Assembly (NCBI GenBank): GCA_016935655.1
Contig: JAFGQM010000121.1
Coordinates: forward strand, 1-9,247
Length of the DNA: 9,247 nucleotides
Direction of reading: 5' to 3'
DNA from: Candidatus Altarchaeota archaeon
GTDB lineage: Archaea; Altiarchaeota; Altiarchaeia; JAFGQM01
Shown here: positions 6,103-9,247 of the stretch, piece by piece
Layout of the letters: each line of letters starts with the position of its first letter
Position numbering within the stretch: position 1 is the first letter of the stretch
Program-made: the position numbers and the translations under genes
The notes under the pieces: generated by a model
Database searches by the model: none
What the model was told of the DNA's origin: nothing
The model's input: the letters and a program-made list of their open reading frames with translations, nothing else

Positions 6103-6231
6103 TGAAAAGCCTCAAAAACCCTCCTTTTGCCTAACGGAACCATTCGGGACCTTTAAGGCAGACTGTTTCTCCAAAGGTTTTAGTATCGTTCCACACCTTA
6201 TATTACCGCAAATTCTAAATTTCACGAAAAA
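6103..6231 (+). other. Intergenic region between nitroreductase and Kazal-type gene
   Basis: This spacer contains no open frame of interest. It holds the end of the nitroreductase transcript, with no clear terminator beyond a short CTTTT run, and the promoter of the downstream gene near 6197-6205. A GCCT...AGGC pairing (about 6129-6160) is too weak to call. Confidence 0.4.
6197..6205 (+). promoter_or_regulatory. TATA-like box of the cysteine-rich Kazal-type gene
   Basis: CTTATATTA is centred about 31 bases before the ATG at 6232. The transcript would have a leader of only a few bases. No Shine-Dalgarno site lies before the ATG. Confidence 0.5.
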
Positions 6232-7014
6232 ATGAAACAGATTATGGTGATCGCCTTGGTGGCGATAGTTGTAGTAGTAGCGATTGCGGCGGTCCTTCTG
6301 ATGCAGAACAACGGCAGCACGGGACCGTTGGGTGGCGACAGGGATGCGCATGGATGTATTCCGTCCGCGGGGTATACCTGGTGTGAGGCGAAGCAGAAAT
6401 GCCTGAGGGAATGGGAGGAACCGTGCGAGGAAACCTCGACTATAAAAAGCTTCGAGGAGTGCGTGGCCGCGGGCAACCCGGTCATGGAGAGCTACCCGAG
6501 GCAGTGCAGGGCCGATGGGCAGACCTTCACCGAGGAGGTGGAAGAGCCGATCGTGGGCGGGGACAAGGACGAGCATGGGTGCATAGGCTCGGCCGGCTAC
6601 ACCTGGTGCGAGGCCCTTGAGAAATGTGTCAGGGACTGGGAGGAGCCGTGCGGCCCTACTGAATGCGCTGGAATGAGTTTTTCTGAGGCCATGCAGATAG
6701 CCGGCGAGAGCGAGTGTGCAGAGGACATAACCTTCGACAGGACGTGCAACGAGGGGACAAAGACATGGTGGATAGAATTAAAGACCGAAAGAGAAGGATG
6801 CAATCCTGCTTGCGTAGTCAACACCGAGACCAAACAGGCGGAGATAAACTGGAGGTGCACTGGCGCGATAATGCCTGTGGATTGTGTCCCTGATCCAAAC
6901 AAGGCTTGTACACTCGAATATGCGCCTGTTTGTGGCAGCGATGGCATCACCTATGGCAACAGGTGCCAAGCCGATGCCGCATGCGCTGAGGTAATGTATG
7001 AGGGCGAGTGCTAG
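6232..7014 (+). CDS. Membrane-anchored cysteine-rich protein with twin modules and Kazal-like domain
   Basis: A 260-aa exported protein. Residues 4-24 form one hydrophobic helix without a clear cleavage site, probably an anchor with the rest outside. Residues 34-65 and 109-140 are two copies of a four-cysteine module sharing 25 of 32 residues, with core GYTWCEA and ending WEEPC. Between them lies an [18 protein letters not shown] segment (82-99), a type often seen in exported archaeal and bacterial proteins. Residues about 143-217 form a further Cys/Trp-rich segment ([22 protein letters not shown]). Residues 226-260 are Kazal-like: C226-x7-C234-x10-C245, with [14 protein letters not shown], matching the protease-inhibitor fold of the follistatin/ovomucoid type. 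There are 22 cysteines in all, so disulfides are likely. Protease inhibition or binding at the cell surface is inferred. A terminator-like hairpin follows. Confidence 0.85.
   Translation: MKQIMVIALVAIVVVVAIAAVLLMQNNGSTGPLGGDRDAHGCIPSAGYTWCEAKQKCLREWEEPCEETSTIKSFEECVAAGNPVMESYPRQCRADGQTFTEEVEEPIVGGDKDEHGCIGSAGYTWCEALEKCVRDWEEPCGPTECAGMSFSEAMQIAGESECAEDITFDRTCNEGTKTWWIELKTEREGCNPACVVNTETKQAEINWRCTGAIMPVDCVPDPNKACTLEYAPVCGSDGITYGNRCQADAACAEVMYEGEC
6331..6426 (+). repeat. Cysteine-rich module, copy 1
   Basis: Codes for residues 34-65 of the Kazal-type protein. It has four cysteines (42, 51, 57, 65) around the core GYTWCEA and ends in WEEPC. Confidence 0.8.
6556..6651 (+). repeat. Cysteine-rich module, copy 2
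   Basis: Codes for residues 109-140 and differs from copy 1 at 7 of 32 residues. The four cysteines (117, 126, 132, 140) keep identical spacing. The copies lie 225 bases apart, start to start. Confidence 0.8.
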
Positions 7015-7027
7015 TATTCCTTAGAAC

Positions 7028-7057
7028 AGGGCTGCGAAAGCAGCTCTTTTTATTTTT
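7028..7057 (+). terminator. Hairpin with GAAA tetraloop and T-tract
   Basis: AGGGCTGC, loop GAAA, GCAGCTCT form an 8-pair stem with one G-T pair at 7028-7047. T-rich bases (TTTTATTTTT) follow directly. It lies 14 bases after the stop of the Kazal-type gene and before the convergent membrane protein gene, a natural place to end the plus-strand transcript. Archaeal termination depends mainly on the T-tract. Confidence 0.6.
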
Positions 7058-7076
7058 ATGAAAATCTTAGGCTGAA

Positions 7077-7322
7077 CTATGCCAGACCCAGGTAGTGCAA
7101 CCCCAAGCCTATTGAGAACACTATTCCGATGAAGAATCCTACCAGGATCTCGAAGGGGCTGTAGTCGAGCTTGGCCTTGACGACTGTTATGGATGTTATT
7201 GTCAGCAGAATGAACCCCACAGAAAGGCCTCCCGCCATTCCCAGAAAGGACATGAGTGCTAACGAAAGCGCACCTATCACCATACCGGCGGCAACACTTT
7301 TGGATACGAAAGCATTCTCCAT
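7077..7322 (-). CDS. Small hydrophobic membrane protein, 81 aa
   Basis: No family is recognised. The protein is almost wholly hydrophobic, with likely helices at residues about 12-30, 33-49 and 56-80. The loop before the last helix is short and charged (KAKLDYSPFE, 49-58). It is rich in Gly, including GGLSVGF and GFFIGIVFSIGLGLHYLGL. The ATG at 7320-7322 is the only good start, with a TATA-like box 25 bases upstream, so the message is probably leaderless. It is a single-gene unit, convergent with the Kazal-type gene and downstream of the basic 172-aa gene on the same strand. Confidence 0.62.
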   Translation of the reverse strand: MENAFVSKSVAAGMVIGALSLALMSFLGMAGGLSVGFILLTITSITVVKAKLDYSPFEILVGFFIGIVFSIGLGLHYLGLA

Positions 7323-7471
7323 GGATATTCTAACGCAAGTTGGATAAAAAATCGGAAGGTACTAAAAGGCGGCTCCTTTCAAAGTTACAATACGCTGTTG
7401 ATTTTTTGGAATCTTGTTTTCGCCTCTGGTTCGAGTGTTTTGAAATGGGGGCCGTATAAAGAGTGGGTGTA
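7323..7471 (-). other. Intergenic region between the 172-aa and 81-aa genes
   Basis: This 149-base spacer holds the 81-aa gene's promoter and the 3' end of the 172-aa gene. I see no convincing gene, tRNA or hairpin in it. Confidence 0.35.
7343..7352 (-). promoter_or_regulatory. TATA-like box of the 81-aa membrane protein gene (leaderless)
   Basis: On the minus strand this reads ATTTTTTATC, centred 25 bases before the ATG at 7322, which fits a leaderless transcript. Confidence 0.5.
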
Positions 7472-7990
7472 TCAGCGCCGCCCGCTGCGACTCCTTCTGT
7501 CCAGCTTGCCCACCCTCCGCCGCGTCGAGCTCCAGAAAACCCTGTCCGTAAGGGGGAAATGCACTACCGCGTACTTGACGCCCGTCGGGCGGTTAAGAAA
7601 CTCCCCACGTATGCCCCGCTCCTCCCTTGCCATGGCAGGCGGTTTGGGCTCCCCGGTAACCTCCGATAAGTCGGCGATGCTAAGCCCCTTGACCTGTAGG
7701 TCTCTTTGGACGCCGGGGTACCGGCCGTCTTTAGGGTCCATCTGCACTATCTCGCGCGCATCTAGTTTAGTCGCCTGCTTGGGGCGCTGTTTTAGGTGTT
7801 CGATCCAGTCTGGCTTGATGCTTTTCGAGTCCTTGGACCCCTCGAACTGCCTGAAGACCTTATGGCGCCGCCCCTTTTCTATAGCGGGCTTGGCCAGTAT
7901 TGCGCCGCGCTCCGGAGACATCGTAACCATCCTGTACTCCAAACCCCGCCTGTCTAAACGACTGCTCCTACGCTTCATACGTCGTGCCAT
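7472..7990 (-). CDS. Highly basic orphan protein, 172 aa
   Basis: I do not recognise a family. The protein has about 29 Arg and 15 Lys against about 21 Asp plus Glu (net charge near +23), no cysteine, no signal peptide and no membrane helix. Both ends are Arg-rich tails (ARRMKRRSSRLDRR at 2-15; STRRRVGKLDRRSRSGRR at 155-172). The middle looks folded, with segments such as KPDWIEHLKQRP, LDAREIVQMDPKDGRYPG and GVKYAVVHFPLTDRVFW. Such a profile suggests binding to RNA, DNA or the ribosome, which is inference. The gene is supported by GGAGG 7 bases before the ATG and a TATA-like box near 8035. An open frame on the other strand (7398-8015) is judged a shadow because it is rich in Ser, Arg, Leu and Cys and lacks these signals. 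Confidence 0.65.
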   Translation of the reverse strand: MARRMKRRSSRLDRRGLEYRMVTMSPERGAILAKPAIEKGRRHKVFRQFEGSKDSKSIKPDWIEHLKQRPKQATKLDAREIVQMDPKDGRYPGVQRDLQVKGLSIADLSEVTGEPKPPAMAREERGIRGEFLNRPTGVKYAVVHFPLTDRVFWSSTRRRVGKLDRRSRSGRR

Positions 7991-7997
7991 TGCAAGT

Positions 7998-8002
7998 CCT
8001 CC
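7998..8002 (-). promoter_or_regulatory. Shine-Dalgarno site of the 172-aa gene
   Basis: GGAGG on the minus strand, 7 bases before the ATG at 7990. It supports both the strand and the start of this orphan gene. Confidence 0.65.
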
Positions 8003-8030
8003 GTTAATTCTGTAGTTAATATGAGAAAAA

Positions 8031-8040
8031 CAATATAAAC
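8031..8040 (-). promoter_or_regulatory. TATA-like box of the 172-aa gene
   Basis: On the minus strand this reads GTTTATATTG, centred about 46 bases before the ATG. Initiation 25 bases downstream would leave a leader of about 20 bases, enough to contain the GGAGG site. Confidence 0.5.
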
Positions 8041-8101
8041 GCTTTTTGTGCTCGTGTCATAATGGGTGATTGCACCCCTTTATCCAAAAATGTCCTGTAA
8101 T

Positions 8102-8117
8102 CCTTTTTATTCAAAAA
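8102..8117 (+). promoter_or_regulatory. Possible promoter element of the secreted CARDB-like gene
   Basis: CCTTTTTATTCAAAAA has a TATA-like core about 38 bases before the ATG at 8146. A similar CCTTTATCCAAAAA lies at 8077-8090. An alternative box is ATAATATC at 8121-8128, nearer the start. Which one is used cannot be decided by eye. Confidence 0.25.
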
Positions 8118-8145
8118 GCCATAATATCTAAAGAACCTATAGAAG

Positions 8146-9247
8146 ATGAACCCAAAATACGTAATCCTCGGCCTGTTACTATTGATACTGTTACTGCTCC
8201 CAACAACCCCCGCTGCCGCACCGGCAGGCTATTTCACACCCAGCCTGGACCGAAGCTGCATGTTCAAGAATTGCATGTGCTACTACCTCCTCTACGAGGA
8301 TACCGCTACGGACATATGGACCGGCCAGTGCCTCGACTGCGCAACGGATTTGGTCACGCTGGACTGGCCCATGGCGGCGCTTGATTGCAGCATCTGCACT
8401 GTCGCCCTTGCGGTAGTCGAGGGAATATGCATCTACGACTCGAGGAATAACGACGACTGGGCGACGGGCGACAACTACTGCAACGGCCAAAACGCCATGA
8501 TACAGATAGGGTTCATGCTGCAGGACAAGGCCCTTCCGCTCTCCGACGCAGATTTCCTGGGCCAGTACATACGGGACAAGGAGCAGGACGCCATATTCAA
8601 GAGACTGAAGGACGATGACGAGATAAACTGCTGGAGCGGTGGTATCAGTATTCCCTTCATCAACATGGAGTTCCCCGGCCACAGCTTGCTCAGTTACGCA
8701 GAACCGAGGATAGCCTCCCCGGGGGAGCAGGTGATAGTCAAAACGCGACTCTTCAACAAGGGCTCTGGCGCCGATATGCAGGGGTACAAACTACCCCAGT
8801 CGGACATGACGCCGATGGAGTACGCGAGACTCCAGTGGAAGCTCCCGGAAGACTATGTGCTCGACAACGACGATTGCAGGCTCTGGAAGGCGAATGTCAC
8901 CCACGAGCTCTGGAAGCTCATAAATGAGGGAACGGCACAGCAGGAATGGGTCCTTGTCTTCAGCAACAAGACCGAGGAGAGCTTCGGCGGCCTCTGGCCC
9001 AGCCAGTTCAAGGATTACAGGATACCGCTGAGCCTAGAGGAGGGGCGATACATGTATAAGCTCAAAGCCTATATCAACCAGTGGTACAAGGCGGGGGAAC
9101 TCGAATGGGAGTTCAGCGGCTCACCGCCCACCCACAGGAACGAATGGAGCAACGAGGAGCTCATAGAGGTGATAGTCTCGGATGAGATACCCCCGGACCT
9201 CCAGATCACTGAGATGAGGATAACCCCCACGTACCCGATGGAAGGTG
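8146..9247 (+). CDS. Secreted cysteine-containing protein with CARDB-like region (3' truncated)
   Basis: The frame is open from the ATG at 8146 to the window end, giving 367 residues, so the gene continues to the right. Residues 1-25 are a signal peptide (Lys5, then an unbroken Leu/Ile core, then PTTPAAA), so the product is exported. The mature N-terminus is cysteine-rich: C38, C43, C45, two CxxC pairs (C62/C65, C81/C84), C95 and C112. Residues about 186-207 (EPRIASPGEQVIVKTRLFNKG) resemble the first strands of CARDB-like immunoglobulin-fold domains, and residues 349-367 (PPDLQITEMRITPTYPMEG) look like the start of another. Such domains occur in archaeal surface and adhesion proteins. The middle is rich in Trp, Asp and Glu. 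The overall role is unknown. It is divergent from the basic 172-aa gene. No Shine-Dalgarno site is evident. Confidence 0.8.
   Translation, partial: MNPKYVILGLLLLILLLLPTTPAAAPAGYFTPSLDRSCMFKNCMCYYLLYEDTATDIWTGQCLDCATDLVTLDWPMAALDCSICTVALAVVEGICIYDSRNNDDWATGDNYCNGQNAMIQIGFMLQDKALPLSDADFLGQYIRDKEQDAIFKRLKDDDEINCWSGGISIPFINMEFPGHSLLSYAEPRIASPGEQVIVKTRLFNKGSGADMQGYKLPQSDMTPMEYARLQWKLPEDYVLDNDDCRLWKANVTHELWKLINEGTAQQEWVLVFSNKTEESFGGLWPSQFKDYRIPLSLEEGRYMYKLKAYINQWYKAGELEWEFSGSPPTHRNEWSNEELIEVIVSDEIPPDLQITEMRITPTYPMEG

Noticed and set aside
5508..6134. A 208-codon plus-strand frame overlapping the nitroreductase
   Set aside because: The product is Gly/Arg/His-rich and has no family features. The overlapping frame from 5593 has every nitroreductase motif.
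6112..6576. A 154-codon minus-strand frame opposite the Kazal-type gene start
   Set aside because: It is antisense to a gene with clear domains and cysteine spacing, and it has no start signals of its own.
7428..7436. GGTTCGAGT, resembling a tRNA T-loop
   Set aside because: The flanking bases do not form a T-stem, and no acceptor, D or anticodon stem can be drawn around it.
7398..8015. A 205-codon open frame on the plus strand
   Set aside because: It overlaps the basic 172-aa gene almost fully. Its product is rich in Ser, Leu, Arg and Cys in the manner of a shadow frame, and it lacks a ribosome-binding site. The minus-strand gene has both a TATA-like box and GGAGG.
8191..8682. A 163-codon minus-strand frame opposite the secreted protein
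   Set aside because: It is antisense to an uninterrupted frame with signal peptide and domain-like segments. It looks like a shadow created by GC-rich third positions.

Overview
The window looks like chromosomal DNA of an archaeon, possibly a DPANN-type lineage. The case is circumstantial. Lead genes have TATA-like boxes about 25 bases before the ATG and little or no leader. Internal operon genes have strong GGAGG ribosome-binding sites. AGG (Arg) and ATA (Ile) codons are heavily used. A small membrane protein of the DUF2178 type is coupled to a short XRE-type regulator, a pairing common in archaea. I see no rRNA, tRNA, CRISPR array, transposase or phage gene, so no lineage can be fixed.

Layout. 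(1) 1-3698 is a cation-transport block: the C-terminal part of a CPA1-type Na+/H+ antiporter (+, cut by the left edge), a CaCA-family Ca2+/Na+-type exchanger (-), and a CPA2/Kef-type antiporter with a cytosolic TrkA-N domain (+). The last two are divergent and share a 111-base promoter region. (2) 3707-5504 is a minus-strand group of five small genes. A 136-aa four-helix membrane protein comes first, followed after a 95-base AT-rich gap by a tight four-gene operon: an 89-aa membrane protein (a paralogue of the 136-aa one), two DUF2178-like membrane proteins, and a 66-aa XRE-type DNA-binding protein encoded last. The last three genes are joined by ATGA stop/start overlaps. (3) 5593-6102 is a nitroreductase-family flavoprotein (+), divergent from region 2. 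(4) 6232-7014 is a membrane-anchored, cysteine-rich extracytoplasmic protein with two near-identical 32-residue modules and a C-terminal Kazal-like domain, followed by a terminator-like hairpin. (5) 7077-7322 (-) is a small membrane protein and 7472-7990 (-) is a very basic 172-aa orphan. (6) 8146 to the right edge (+) is the first 367 residues of a secreted, cysteine-containing protein that is entering a CARDB-like domain when the window ends.

How they may work together. The three transporters suggest ion and pH homeostasis. The small-membrane-protein/XRE operon is the best candidate for a little-described system: a tiny regulator without a sensor domain, co-translated with several membrane proteins, behind a promoter with a palindrome between the TATA box and the start. 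An envelope-stress or membrane-state response is a plausible reading but remains inference. The two exported cysteine-rich proteins imply a disulfide-forming extracytoplasmic compartment.
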